The translations under genes and the position numbers were made by a program. DNA of 21,645 bases. Source: Opacimonas sp964559075 (lineage in GTDB: Bacteria > Pseudomonadota > Gammaproteobacteria > Enterobacterales > Alteromonadaceae). The stretch is taken from NCBI GenBank assembly GCA_964559075.1, contig CAZLGJ010000039.1, forward strand, positions 1 to 21,645. Reading direction: 5' to 3'. The notes under the pieces are model-generated. The model saw nothing but the letters and a program-made list of their open reading frames with translations. It did not search any database and had not been told where the DNA came from. Shown piece after piece: positions 7,426 through 16,086 of this stretch; position 1 is the first letter of the stretch; each line of letters begins with the position of its first letter.

Positions 7426-10400
7426 ATGGACGCGCAATTTGTACACCTACGAGTTCACAGTGATTTTTCGATGATGGATGGTCTGGCCAAGGTCAAACCC
7501 ATCTTAGGCGCGTGTGCGGATGCTCAAATGCCGGCCATTGCCATTACCGACCAAATGAACTTTTGCGGCTTAGTGAAGTTTTACGCTGGTGCGCATGGTG
7601 CTGGGATCAAACCCATCGTCGGTGTCGATGTGTGGGTAAAAAGTCACCTGTGGCCAGACGATATATGTCGCTTAACGTTATTGGCGATGGATAATGATGG
7701 CTACAAAAACATCACGATACTGGTGTCTAAAGCTTATCAACGCGGTCATCTGCAAGGTCGTGCTGTCATTGACAGTGACTGGTTGAGTGAACATCAACAG
7801 GGTGTGTTGGTGCTCTCTGGTGCGCTAGAAGGTGAGTTAGGCCGCGCTTTGTTAAAAAACAAAACTCCTGCGGCGCAAGCTATCACCGATTTTTATCAAA
7901 CCCATTTTCCGGATCGCTTTTACATTGAACTGCAGCGCACTGAGCGTCCCAATGAGGCGCAATATATTCAAGCAGCCGTTGATTGGGCCAGTGACAATGA
8001 TTTACCTGTGGTAGCAACCAATGAGGTCGTGTTTTTGCACGAGGCCGACTTTGATGCGCATGAAATTCGCGTGTGTATCCACGATGGCTATACGTTAGAG
8101 GACAACCGCCGACCCAAAAAATACTCGCCCAAACAGTATTTTCGCAGCAGCGACGAAATGCTTGCCCTGTTTGAAGATATTCCGGAGGCTATCCACAACA
8201 CAGTCGAAATTGCCCAGCGCTGTAATGTGACCGTACAGTTGGGTACTTACTTCTTACCAAATTTCCCGACAGGGGATTTGAGTATTGAAGACTATTTGGT
8301 CAAGGTATCTGAGGAAGGCTTAGAGCGACGCCTAGCCAAAATTTTCCCCGATCTGCAAGAGCGCGAAGCAAAGCGACCAGAGTATGATGAGCGCCTCAAA
8401 ATAGAGCTTGATGTGGTCAATCAGATGGGCTTTCCTGGCTACTTCCTGATCGTCATGGAGTTTATTCAGTGGTCGAAAGACAACGGTATTCCCGTTGGTC
8501 CAGGGCGCGGCTCTGGCGCGGGTTCACTGGTTGCTTATGCGCTGGATATTACCGATCTTGACCCGCTAGAATTTGATTTACTCTTTGAGCGATTCTTGAA
8601 CCCCGAGCGGGTATCGATGCCTGATTTTGATATCGATTTTTGTATGGACAGGCGCGATGAGGTCATTGATCACGTTGCTGAGTTGTACGGGCGTGATGCG
8701 GTCTCGCAAATTATTACCTTTGGTACTATGGCTGCTAAAGCCGTAGTGCGTGATGTGGGCCGTGTTTTAGGTCACCCTTATGGGTTTGTCGATCGCATTT
8801 CCAAACTGATCCCTGGCGATCCAGGTATGACCTTAGCCAAAGCGTTTGATGTAGAGGCGCGACTGGTTGAGTTAGAAAGTAGTGATCCGGAGGTCAAAGA
8901 ACTGCTGCGCATGGCGCGGATCCTTGAAGGCGTAACGCGTAATGCGGGTAAACACGCCGGTGGGGTGGTGATCGCTCCGACTCAAATTACTGATTTTGCG
9001 GCGCTGTATTGTGATGATGAAGGCAAAAATCCAGTCACTCAGTTTGACAAAAACGACGTGGAAGAAGCCGGGCTAGTTAAGTTTGACTTCTTGGGCTTGC
9101 GCACCTTAACTATCATTCAATGGGCCATTGATATGATCAAGGCTGGCACTGGCGAGGAGATTGACATCACGCAAATCCCGCTAGATGATCAAGCCAGTTT
9201 CGATTTATTGCAAGCCGCGCAAACGACGGCCGTGTTTCAGCTCGAATCCCGCGGGATGAAAGACCTCATCAACCGTCTGCAGCCAGACTGCTTTGAAGAT
9301 ATTATTGCACTGGTAGCGCTGTTTCGACCTGGTCCACTGCAGTCGGGCATGGTAGATAACTTCATTGACCGTAAACACGGTCGCGAGGCCATTTCTTACC
9401 CTGACGAAAATTATCAGCACGAGTGCCTTAAAGAGATTCTAGAGCCGACCTACGGGATCATCCTGTACCAAGAACAGGTCATGCAGATTGCGCAGGTCAT
9501 GGCCGGGTATTCACTCGGCGGTGCGGATTTATTGCGCCGCGCCATGGGTAAGAAAAAGCCCGAAGAGATGGAAAAGCAGCGCTCAGTGTTTGCGCAAGGA
9601 TCCAAAGACAACAACATCGACCCTGATTTGGCGATGAAGATTTTTGATCTGGTAGAAAAATTTGCCGGTTATGGCTTTAATAAATCTCACTCCGCCGCCT
9701 ATGCGCTAGTGTCTTATCAAACCCTGTGGCTCAAACAGCACTATCCGGCGTATTTTATGGCTGCCGTAATGTCGGCAGATATGGATAACACCGACAAAAT
9801 CGTGACCTTGGTCGATGAATGCCAAAATATGGGCATTGATATTCTGCCGCCTGATGTCAATACCGGGCAGTACAAATTTACCGTTAATGGCGATGGGCAA
9901 ATTGTCTATGGGATTGGCGCAATTAAAGGCGTCGGAGAAGGCCCCATTGATGCCATTATTGCCGCCCGCGAAGATCGCGGCGCCTTTAGCGACTTGTTTG
10001 ATTTTTGTGCCAAAATCGACACCAAAAAACTCAATAAGCGCGTCTTAGAAAAACTGGTGCTCGCTGGCGCCATGGACAATTTAGGCCCGCACAGAGCAGC
10101 CATTATGGCGTCGTTGAGCGATGCGCTTGAAGCGGCTAATCAGCATGCGCGTGCTGAGAGTTTCGGCCAAACAGATATGTTTGGCCTGTTAACCGGAGCT
10201 GAGGAAGCAGAACAAAGCTTTGCCAAAGTGCCGCGCTGGTCCGAAAAAGTCTGGCTAGCCGGTGAAAAAGATACACTTGGTTTGTATTTGACCGGTCACC
10301 CCATCAATATGTATCTGCCTGAGGTGCCTAAGTACACCAGTAATAAGATTAATGATCTCAAACCTACGGGCAAAGAAAACATGGCCAGTATTGCAGGCCT

Positions 10401-10881
10401 AGTGTTGGGTGTGCGCGTCATGACCAACAAAAAAGGCCGCCGTTGGGGGATTGTGACGTTGGACGACCGTTCTGGTCGGGTTGATGTGCGCCTGTTTCCC
10501 GACACCTTTGAAGAGTACGAAGCCATGTTACAAACAGACCGAGTGCTGTTTGTCCAGGGACAGGTCAGCTTTGATGAATACAGTGGCGGTAATACAATGA
10601 CCGCTAGAAAAATGCTCGACATTGTGGATGCGCGTGAACAATATATCCGCGCCATTGCACTGCAGCTTGATACACCAATTGCTACAGACACTGTGACTCA
10701 GTTGCAACACATCCTGAGTCAATCGGTGGGAGGCACGTGTCCGGTGCTGATGCAGCTGTCCAATTCGGACTTTACCGTGGATGTCAAAGCCGATGCAAAC
10801 TGGTATATTAGTCCCAGTGATCAGCTATTACATGATTTACGCGAATTGCTAGGGACAGACAATGTCCAGATGCTATTTTAA
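7426..10881 (+). CDS. dnaE: DNA polymerase III alpha subunit
   Basis: This is the replicative polymerase catalytic subunit, a family C polymerase of 1151 aa (E. coli 1160). The N-terminal PHP domain begins FVHLRVHSDFSMMDGLAKV. The palm catalytic aspartates are Asp400 and Asp402 in MPDFDIDFCMDRRD and Asp554 in LVKFDFLGL, close to Asp401, Asp403 and Asp555 of E. coli. The fingers region (GYGFNKSHSAAYALVSYQT) and a helix-hairpin-helix region follow. The internal beta-clamp binding motif is QTDMF at residues 915-919. A C-terminal OB fold and tau-binding region complete it. The ATG has AAGG 6 nt upstream (7416-7419). It is followed by accA, the standard neighbour. Confidence 0.98.
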   Translation: MDAQFVHLRVHSDFSMMDGLAKVKPILGACADAQMPAIAITDQMNFCGLVKFYAGAHGAGIKPIVGVDVWVKSHLWPDDICRLTLLAMDNDGYKNITILVSKAYQRGHLQGRAVIDSDWLSEHQQGVLVLSGALEGELGRALLKNKTPAAQAITDFYQTHFPDRFYIELQRTERPNEAQYIQAAVDWASDNDLPVVATNEVVFLHEADFDAHEIRVCIHDGYTLEDNRRPKKYSPKQYFRSSDEMLALFEDIPEAIHNTVEIAQRCNVTVQLGTYFLPNFPTGDLSIEDYLVKVSEEGLERRLAKIFPDLQEREAKRPEYDERLKIELDVVNQMGFPGYFLIVMEFIQWSKDNGIPVGPGRGSGAGSLVAYALDITDLDPLEFDLLFERFLNPERVSMPDFDIDFCMDRRDEVIDHVAELYGRDAVSQIITFGTMAAKAVVRDVGRVLGHPYGFVDRISKLIPGDPGMTLAKAFDVEARLVELESSDPEVKELLRMARILEGVTRNAGKHAGGVVIAPTQITDFAALYCDDEGKNPVTQFDKNDVEEAGLVKFDFLGLRTLTIIQWAIDMIKAGTGEEIDITQIPLDDQASFDLLQAAQTTAVFQLESRGMKDLINRLQPDCFEDIIALVALFRPGPLQSGMVDNFIDRKHGREAISYPDENYQHECLKEILEPTYGIILYQEQVMQIAQVMAGYSLGGADLLRRAMGKKKPEEMEKQRSVFAQGSKDNNIDPDLAMKIFDLVEKFAGYGFNKSHSAAYALVSYQTLWLKQHYPAYFMAAVMSADMDNTDKIVTLVDECQNMGIDILPPDVNTGQYKFTVNGDGQIVYGIGAIKGVGEGPIDAIIAAREDRGAFSDLFDFCAKIDTKKLNKRVLEKLVLAGAMDNLGPHRAAIMASLSDALEAANQHARAESFGQTDMFGLLTGAEEAEQSFAKVPRWSEKVWLAGEKDTLGLYLTGHPINMYLPEVPKYTSNKINDLKPTGKENMASIAGLVLGVRVMTNKKGRRWGIVTLDDRSGRVDVRLFPDTFEEYEAMLQTDRVLFVQGQVSFDEYSGGNTMTARKMLDIVDAREQYIRAIALQLDTPIATDTVTQLQHILSQSVGGTCPVLMQLSNSDFTVDVKADANWYISPSDQLLHDLRELLGTDNVQMLF

Positions 10882-10917
10882 TACTCGCACAATCTCGCAC
10901 TATAAGGTTTAAAGAGA

Positions 10918-11874
10918 ATGAGTTTACAATTTTTGGATTTTGAGCAACCGATTGCTGAATTAGAAGCCAAAATAGAAGAATTACGCCTAGTTAACCAAAA
11001 CGGTCAACTTGAAGGCGGTATCGAAGAAGAGATCACCAAACTACAAGAAAAAAACGTTTCTCTTACCCAAAAAATCTTTTCCGGCCTAGGCGCGTGGCAA
11101 ATCTCTCAACTTGCACGTCACCCTTTGCGTCCTTACACCTTTGATTATATCGAACATGCTTTTAGTGAGTTTGATGAGTTAGCAGGTGACCGCGCTTATG
11201 CTGACGATAAAGCCATTGTGGGTGGCTTGGCGATGTTAGATACTCAGCCAGTCATGATCATCGGCCACCAAAAGGGCCGTGATACGCACGAAAAAATCAA
11301 ACGCAATTTTGGTATGCCCAAGCCCGAAGGCTACCGCAAGGCTTTGCGCCTGATGCTGTTGGCAGAACGCTTTAATTTGCCAATCATCACTATGATTGAC
11401 ACCCCTGGAGCCTATCCTGGTGTGGGTGCTGAAGAGCGCGGACAATCTGAAGCGATCGCGCGCAACTTAAAAGAAATGGCCGAGCTGAATGTACCAATTA
11501 TCTGTACTGTCATCGGTGAAGGCGGTTCAGGCGGTGCCTTGGCGATTGGGGTTGGCGATCGCGTCAACATGTTGCAATACTCTACATACTCGGTGATTTC
11601 ACCTGAAGGCTGTGCTTCAATTTTGTGGAAAAGTGCTGATAAAGCCCCACTTGCCGCAGAAGCCATGGGTGTTAGCGCTCCTCAGATCAAAGAGTTAGGC
11701 TTGATTAACCACATTATTGAAGAACCGTTAGGTGGCGCGCACCGCGACCATGCGCAAATGGCTGCCAATTTTAAAGCCACTATTGTGCAACAGCTTGCCG
11801 AATTACAAGCGCTCTCATTAGACGAGCTTAAAGAGCAGCGCTATGAGCGGCTGTTATCCTTTGGTTACTGCTGA
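10918..11874 (+). CDS. accA: Acetyl-CoA carboxylase carboxyltransferase subunit alpha
   Basis: AccA and AccD form the carboxyltransferase that moves CO2 from biotin-BCCP to acetyl-CoA, the committed step of fatty acid synthesis. The 318-aa product (E. coli 319) begins MSLQFLDFEQPIAELE with an N-terminal helical segment. It then has the crotonase-fold core with IDTPGAYPGVGAEERGQ and the glycine-rich GEGGSGGALAIGVGD oxyanion-hole region, and ends YERLLSFGYC. The ATG at 10918 has AAGG at 10904-10907. The last 32 nt overlap the start of tilS in another frame. Confidence 0.98.
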   Translation: MSLQFLDFEQPIAELEAKIEELRLVNQNGQLEGGIEEEITKLQEKNVSLTQKIFSGLGAWQISQLARHPLRPYTFDYIEHAFSEFDELAGDRAYADDKAIVGGLAMLDTQPVMIIGHQKGRDTHEKIKRNFGMPKPEGYRKALRLMLLAERFNLPIITMIDTPGAYPGVGAEERGQSEAIARNLKEMAELNVPIICTVIGEGGSGGALAIGVGDRVNMLQYSTYSVISPEGCASILWKSADKAPLAAEAMGVSAPQIKELGLINHIIEEPLGGAHRDHAQMAANFKATIVQQLAELQALSLDELKEQRYERLLSFGYC

Positions 11875-13177
11875 GCAGTTACTCCAACTGACCGATACTG
11901 AACGGGGCTTGTTAGCGCAACGCCCCGTTTATCTTGCCTTGAGTGGCGGGGTTGATTCTGTCGTGCTGGCGCATGCGCTTTATCAACTCAACATTCCGTT
12001 CACCGCGATCCATATTAATCATCAACTCCAAGCCCAATCTGACACATGGCAGGCAGCTTGCGCAGAATTCTGCGATTCACTCGGTATTGCCTTTGTGACG
12101 CAAAATGTCACTGTAAGTGAGCAGGGCAATCTCGAAAATAACGCGCGCAGTGCCCGCTATGCGGCGATTAGCGATATCATCACTACAGGTGCCGTGGTGT
12201 GTTTTGCCCACCACATGCAAGATGGACTAGAAACACTGTTGTTGCAACTTAAGCGCGGTGCGGGCATCAATGGGGTGACGAGCCTGCAAAGACAGCGGCA
12301 CATATGCATTGCCAACACCGAGTTTATCGCGCTACGACCGATGCTAGGGGCTGTCAAGGCGGATATTGAACGCTACGCTCTGCAGCATGCGCTGACATGG
12401 CACGATGACCCTAGTAACTCAGATATAGCATTCGAACGCAACTTTTTGCGCCACCAAATAATTGCGCCAATGTTGACGCGTTGGCCTGATGCAGGTGAGG
12501 GCATTGCCCGCTCGCTGGCAACACTGGCAGAAGAAAAAACCTTATTACTAGATGCGCTAGATGAACGACTAGAACAATGTCTCGCTGTCGACCAGCATTC
12601 GTTTACGATCGCTGCATGGTTAGCGCAGCCGCAACCCTGGCAGGCGCATATTTTACGTCATTGGCTATTGCGTGATTTTCAGCTGAACTGCTCACAAGCC
12701 CAGTTAACTCATATTGTGCAGCTTTGTCATGCGCCGCAGGATGCTAAGGCTGACTATCGGCTTGGGCAGTGGTGTATTCGCCGGTTCAAAGGGCAGCTGT
12801 TAGTTGAGCCGCTAGCATTTCCGGTTAGTGGAAAGCCTCAGTTGCGTCATTTAGCGCAAATGGATCATTCTGTGCCAAATCAAGCTTTGTTGCTGCATGA
12901 AGGGGGGCTGATGTTACCCGTGCCAGCCTCAGTGCAAGCATTAAGCGAGTTAAGCTGTGCGCAAATCACCTTGTCAGAACGGATTAAGCCACATGGTTAT
13001 GCACACAGCAAACCGTTAAAACAGTGGTGCAAGGCCATGTCTATCCCACCATGGCAGCGTCAGCCAGCCTTTCTTGTCAGCAGCGATATACAGCCATTGG
13101 CCGTGGTCACACCGTTTTTTGCACTTGTATTACATGCTCAAAACACGCATAGTGTAGAGGTACTTTTCAAACATTAA
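11843..13177 (+). CDS. tilS: tRNA(Ile)-lysidine synthetase TilS
   Basis: TilS is an N-type ATP pyrophosphatase that adds lysine to C34 of the minor tRNA-Ile (CAU anticodon), changing it to read AUA codons. The 444-aa product has the PP-loop SGGVDS at residues 34-39, a MQDGLETLLLQLKRGAG segment (equivalent to the family DDQ-ETxLL-LKRG motif), the RNFLRHQIIAPML region, and a C-terminal TilS domain with LKQWCKAMSIPPWQR. The ATG at 11843 lies inside the accA 3' end; an in-frame TTG at 11861 would still be inside accA and remove only six residues. The overlap points to translational coupling with accA. The gene is essential in most bacteria. Confidence 0.95.
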   Translation: MSGCYPLVTAEQLLQLTDTERGLLAQRPVYLALSGGVDSVVLAHALYQLNIPFTAIHINHQLQAQSDTWQAACAEFCDSLGIAFVTQNVTVSEQGNLENNARSARYAAISDIITTGAVVCFAHHMQDGLETLLLQLKRGAGINGVTSLQRQRHICIANTEFIALRPMLGAVKADIERYALQHALTWHDDPSNSDIAFERNFLRHQIIAPMLTRWPDAGEGIARSLATLAEEKTLLLDALDERLEQCLAVDQHSFTIAAWLAQPQPWQAHILRHWLLRDFQLNCSQAQLTHIVQLCHAPQDAKADYRLGQWCIRRFKGQLLVEPLAFPVSGKPQLRHLAQMDHSVPNQALLLHEGGLMLPVPASVQALSELSCAQITLSERIKPHGYAHSKPLKQWCKAMSIPPWQRQPAFLVSSDIQPLAVVTPFFALVLHAQNTHSVEVLFKH

Positions 13178-13195
13178 GGATAATTAAGGAACGCT

Positions 13196-15166
13196 ATGCC
13201 CATTGAGTTTGTCTCAGTGTTATTCCTCATGGTACTGGCCGCGATTTGCGTTTGGGGGTTTAAACGCATCAATCTTCCGCCTATCCTCGCTTATTTGCTG
13301 GCCGGTTTTGTTGCCGGTCCATCCATCCTTGGGTTGTTCCCACACAGTGAAAATATGCACTTATTGGCAGAAGTCGGGGTTGTCTTTTTGTTATTTTCGC
13401 TCGGTCTTGAGTTTTCCTTACCCAAATTGATTGCCATGCGCCATTTAGTTTTTGGCGTGGGCTTAGCGCAAATGACGTTGACTACCTTTGTTGTGGCTGG
13501 GGTAGCTTATATGTTGGGGTTAGCACCTGCTGCTGCGATTATCATTGGCGGTATAGTGGGGTTATCTTCTACGGCGATAGTCATCAAACAAACTAGCGAG
13601 ATGAAAATCCTTAATACCCCGCGATCGCAATTAGCCGTCGCTGTGCTGCTGTTTCAAGACTTGGCGGTAGTACCATTTTTGATCATTATTCCGCTTTTAG
13701 GCGGCAACGGCGATGTCTCTATTACCACAACGATTATGCTGGCGCTTGCTAAGGGCGTACTAGTTGTTGCTGGATTGCTGTGGTTTGGCAAACTGGTGTT
13801 GCCGCTGATTTTTCGCGAAGTAGCGCGTACCCGCACCGATGAATTATTTGTATTGGCGACGATAATTGTGGCGCTCGGCGCTGCTGGATTGACTTATGGG
13901 ATGGGGCTGTCACTTGCCCTAGGGGCGTTTTTGGCCGGCATGATGCTAAGCGAGAGTCAATATCGCTTCCAAATTGAAGCGGATATTCGGCCATTTCGCG
14001 ATATTTTGATGGGGTTGTTTTTTATCACTGTGGGCATGCGTTTGGAGTGGCATTTAATTTGGCCCAATGCCCACTGGATCACCTTGGGCCTTGTGGCTTT
14101 GATTGGCCTAAAAGTGCTGTTGTTTTGGCTCAGTGCATGGCTGTTCCGCACCGACCCAACCGATGCTTGGTCAGCTGCATTTAAGCTTTGCCAAATGGGT
14201 GAGTTTAGCTTTGTGCTGGCAGCACTGGCGGTGTCTCAATCTTTATTGGCTCCCGAGGTTGCAGGTGTACTCGTATCAATTGGGGTATTGAGTATGGGGG
14301 TGACACCGTACTTGGTGAATCACAGTTATCGTTGGGCACAGCGGATTACGCAGCAGCAAGCGCAAGTGACCCAAACCTTGCCTACTAGCATTGCAGACCA
14401 AGCCATGAGCGACCACGTTATCTTGCTTGGTTTTGGTCGGGTGGGGCAGTCCACGGCAAAAATGCTTACCATGGAGCAGATCCCCTATGTTGCTATCGAT
14501 ATAGACGCCATTCGGGTGCAAGAGGCATTGCAAGGTTCAGAATCTATCATTTACGGGGATGTGAGTGATATGAGTATTTTGCAAGCAGCAGGTATTGAGC
14601 GTGCTCGCGCGGTCGTCTTGACCTTTGATGAGACCGTCAAAGCTCAGCAATGTATCAACAAAATTAGGCAGTACTTTCCTGAATTACCGATCATCGTACG
14701 TACCAAGCGCGATTACGATTTAGATACGCTTTATGCAGCTGGTGCGAGTCAGGTTGTCCCTGAACTACAAGAGGGGAGCCTGATGTTGGTGTCCCAGGTC
14801 TATCACTATTGTGGTGTGCCAATTTCTCGGATCCTCAAGCGCATTCAGGATGAACGCAAACAGCACTATAATCATATGCACGGGGTGTTTCCTGGTGAAA
14901 CCACTGAGGTCAGTGTGGGCAATGAAGCTAACTTGCGCTTTCTGCACGCGGTGACCATCTCTGAAAACTCATGGGCCAACCACCGTGCGATCCGCGAGTG
15001 TGACTTTGAACGACACAGTGTCAAGGTTTACAGCATTCGCCGAGGCAAGGACGAAATGCTCTCGCCCAGTATTGATACCATCATGCTCGAAGATGATATT
15101 ATCGTCATCTCCGGTCGCCCTAGGCGTGTTGAGCGGGCAGAGCGCAAACTTCTCGATGGCCGCTAG
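13196..15166 (+). CDS. CPA2-family monovalent cation:proton antiporter with RCK domains (Kef/YbaL-like)
   Basis: The 656-aa product has about 12 transmembrane segments over residues 1-380, with the family motifs LLFSLGLEFS and LLFQDLAVVP (the conserved Asp of CPA2 exchangers) and GAFLAGMMLSES. A cytoplasmic TrkA-N/RCK domain follows, with the Rossmann motif GFGRVG at residues 412-417 and acidic residues 435 and 437 at the end of the second strand, then a TrkA-C-like domain from about residue 570 to the end. E. coli KefB and KefC lack this last domain, so the protein is closer in layout to YbaL-type exchangers. Role by family: nucleotide-gated K+ or Na+/H+ exchange at the inner membrane. It starts 18 nt after tilS with AAGGA before the ATG and is probably co-transcribed with it. 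The ion and ligand cannot be told from sequence. Confidence 0.9.
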   Translation: MPIEFVSVLFLMVLAAICVWGFKRINLPPILAYLLAGFVAGPSILGLFPHSENMHLLAEVGVVFLLFSLGLEFSLPKLIAMRHLVFGVGLAQMTLTTFVVAGVAYMLGLAPAAAIIIGGIVGLSSTAIVIKQTSEMKILNTPRSQLAVAVLLFQDLAVVPFLIIIPLLGGNGDVSITTTIMLALAKGVLVVAGLLWFGKLVLPLIFREVARTRTDELFVLATIIVALGAAGLTYGMGLSLALGAFLAGMMLSESQYRFQIEADIRPFRDILMGLFFITVGMRLEWHLIWPNAHWITLGLVALIGLKVLLFWLSAWLFRTDPTDAWSAAFKLCQMGEFSFVLAALAVSQSLLAPEVAGVLVSIGVLSMGVTPYLVNHSYRWAQRITQQQAQVTQTLPTSIADQAMSDHVILLGFGRVGQSTAKMLTMEQIPYVAIDIDAIRVQEALQGSESIIYGDVSDMSILQAAGIERARAVVLTFDETVKAQQCINKIRQYFPELPIIVRTKRDYDLDTLYAAGASQVVPELQEGSLMLVSQVYHYCGVPISRILKRIQDERKQHYNHMHGVFPGETTEVSVGNEANLRFLHAVTISENSWANHRAIRECDFERHSVKVYSIRRGKDEMLSPSIDTIMLEDDIIVISGRPRRVERAERKLLDGR

Positions 15167-15177
15167 CAGTAAACCAT

Positions 15178-15411
15178 TTAGGCGACGTTGTCGTTATCTA
15201 GGTCACGGAATTTGCGTTTGAGTTCATACTCTTCATCCGTGACGATTTTCTCTAGTGTTTCAATGCGCTGTTGCAAGGCTGCAATATCTGCCTGTAAGCT
15301 TTTTGTGGTCGCGTCACTGACCTTTTGTTTTTGTTTACTTTTAAAGCTTTCGACGATTGAGACGATACACCAACAGATGATTGCGACAATGGCAATTGCT
15401 GTTAAATTCAT
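15178..15411 (-). CDS. Small PspB-like membrane protein with coiled coil
   Basis: The 77-aa product has an N-terminal membrane helix (about residues 4-21), a Lys-rich cytoplasmic stretch, and a coiled coil over about residues 37-60 (LQADIAALQQRIETLEKIV). It ends in an acidic/basic tail containing the LEKIVTDEEYELKRKF block. The layout and the ALQQRIETLEKIV region resemble phage shock protein B, whose C-terminal part reads similarly (RIQALESIL in E. coli). No pspA, pspC or pspF lies nearby, so a role in the Psp response is only a guess. A strong TAAGGAG (15417-15423) lies 5 nt upstream of the ATG. It converges on the antiporter gene with 11 nt between the stops. Confidence 0.82.
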   Translation of the reverse strand: MNLTAIAIVAIICWCIVSIVESFKSKQKQKVSDATTKSLQADIAALQQRIETLEKIVTDEEYELKRKFRDLDNDNVA

Positions 15412-15416
15412 ATTAG

Positions 15417-15423
15417 CTCCTTA
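15417..15423 (-). promoter_or_regulatory. Strong ribosome binding site for the PspB-like gene
   Basis: On the minus strand TAAGGAG stands 5 nt before the ATG at 15411. It is one of the clearest Shine-Dalgarno sequences in the window and supports this small ORF as a real gene. Confidence 0.8.
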
Positions 15424-15440
15424 ATAGACTTTTCAGTTTA

Positions 15441-15478
15441 GTTAACAATCAATCTGTATGCCAAGATTAATTGTTAAC
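15441..15478. repeat. 15-bp inverted repeat in the divergent region between the PspB-like gene and tadA
   Basis: GTTAACAATCAATCT (15441-15455) and AGATTAATTGTTAAC (15464-15478) match as an inverted repeat at 14 of 15 positions, with an 8-nt spacer. The outer arms GTTAACAAT/ATTGTTAAC are perfect. No U-run follows on either strand, so it reads as an operator or a structured leader rather than a terminator. It starts 30 nt upstream of the PspB-like ATG and 35 nt upstream of the putative tadA -10. Confidence 0.65.
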
Positions 15479-15512
15479 AAAATCATAGCTTTAAAAATAA
15501 TGTTTGAAAACA

Positions 15513-15521
15513 TGCTATAGT
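15513..15521 (+). promoter_or_regulatory. Extended -10 promoter for tadA
   Basis: TGCTATAGT is a TGn extended -10 with 5/6 match to TATAAT. It lies about 50 nt before the tadA ATG, in an AT-rich stretch with no good -35, as is common for extended -10 promoters. Confidence 0.5.
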
Positions 15522-15570
15522 AAATGTAGTCAAATATCCCAAAAAATGGCTAATTTCGTAAAGAGAGCTT

Positions 15571-16086
15571 ATGTCAAATACCGACGAATTTTTTATGCAG
15601 CAGGCGCTAGCCTTGGCTGAACACGCTGAATCTATTGGTGAAGTACCGGTTGGGGCGTGTGTTGTTCTCGATGGACAAGTAATAGGTAAGGGCTGGAATC
15701 GCTCTATCATCAGTAACGATCCCTGTGGTCATGCCGAAATCCAAGCACTACAAGATGCCGCTCAGCAGCAGCAAAATTATCGACTCGTGGATGCGACCTT
15801 ATATGTGACGCTTGAACCTTGTGCAATGTGCGCAGGCGCAATCGTTCACTCGCGCGTCAAACGCGTGGTGTATGCTGCAACCGACCCCAAGACCGGCTGT
15901 GCAGGCAGCATTATGAATTTATTGCAGCATGGCTCACTCAACCACAAATGCGAGGTAGATGCGGGAGTACTAAGTGAATCAGCTAGTGCCTTGATATCTG
16001 CGTTTTTTCGCAAACGACGCGAACAGCACAAGGCTGCTAAACAAGCGTCGCGTCTAGCGGCTCAAGCATTACATTCATCAGAATAA
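15571..16086 (+). CDS. tadA: tRNA-specific adenosine deaminase TadA
   Basis: TadA deaminates A34 to inosine in tRNA-Arg (ACG anticodon), allowing the anticodon to read three codons. The 171-aa product has the zinc-dependent deaminase signature: His54 and proton-shuttle Glu56 in GHAEIQAL, and zinc ligands Cys84 and Cys87 in EPCAMC. The N-terminus MQQALALAEHAESIGEVPVGA is typical of TadA and separates it from cytidine deaminases. The C-terminal tail is Arg/Lys-rich (FFRKRREQHKAAK), as expected for tRNA contact. A GAG-rich ribosome site lies just upstream of the ATG. The tail end overlaps a small minus-strand ORF by 50 nt. Position next to mltF matches other gammaproteobacteria. Confidence 0.97.
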   Translation: MSNTDEFFMQQALALAEHAESIGEVPVGACVVLDGQVIGKGWNRSIISNDPCGHAEIQALQDAAQQQQNYRLVDATLYVTLEPCAMCAGAIVHSRVKRVVYAATDPKTGCAGSIMNLLQHGSLNHKCEVDAGVLSESASALISAFFRKRREQHKAAKQASRLAAQALHSSE

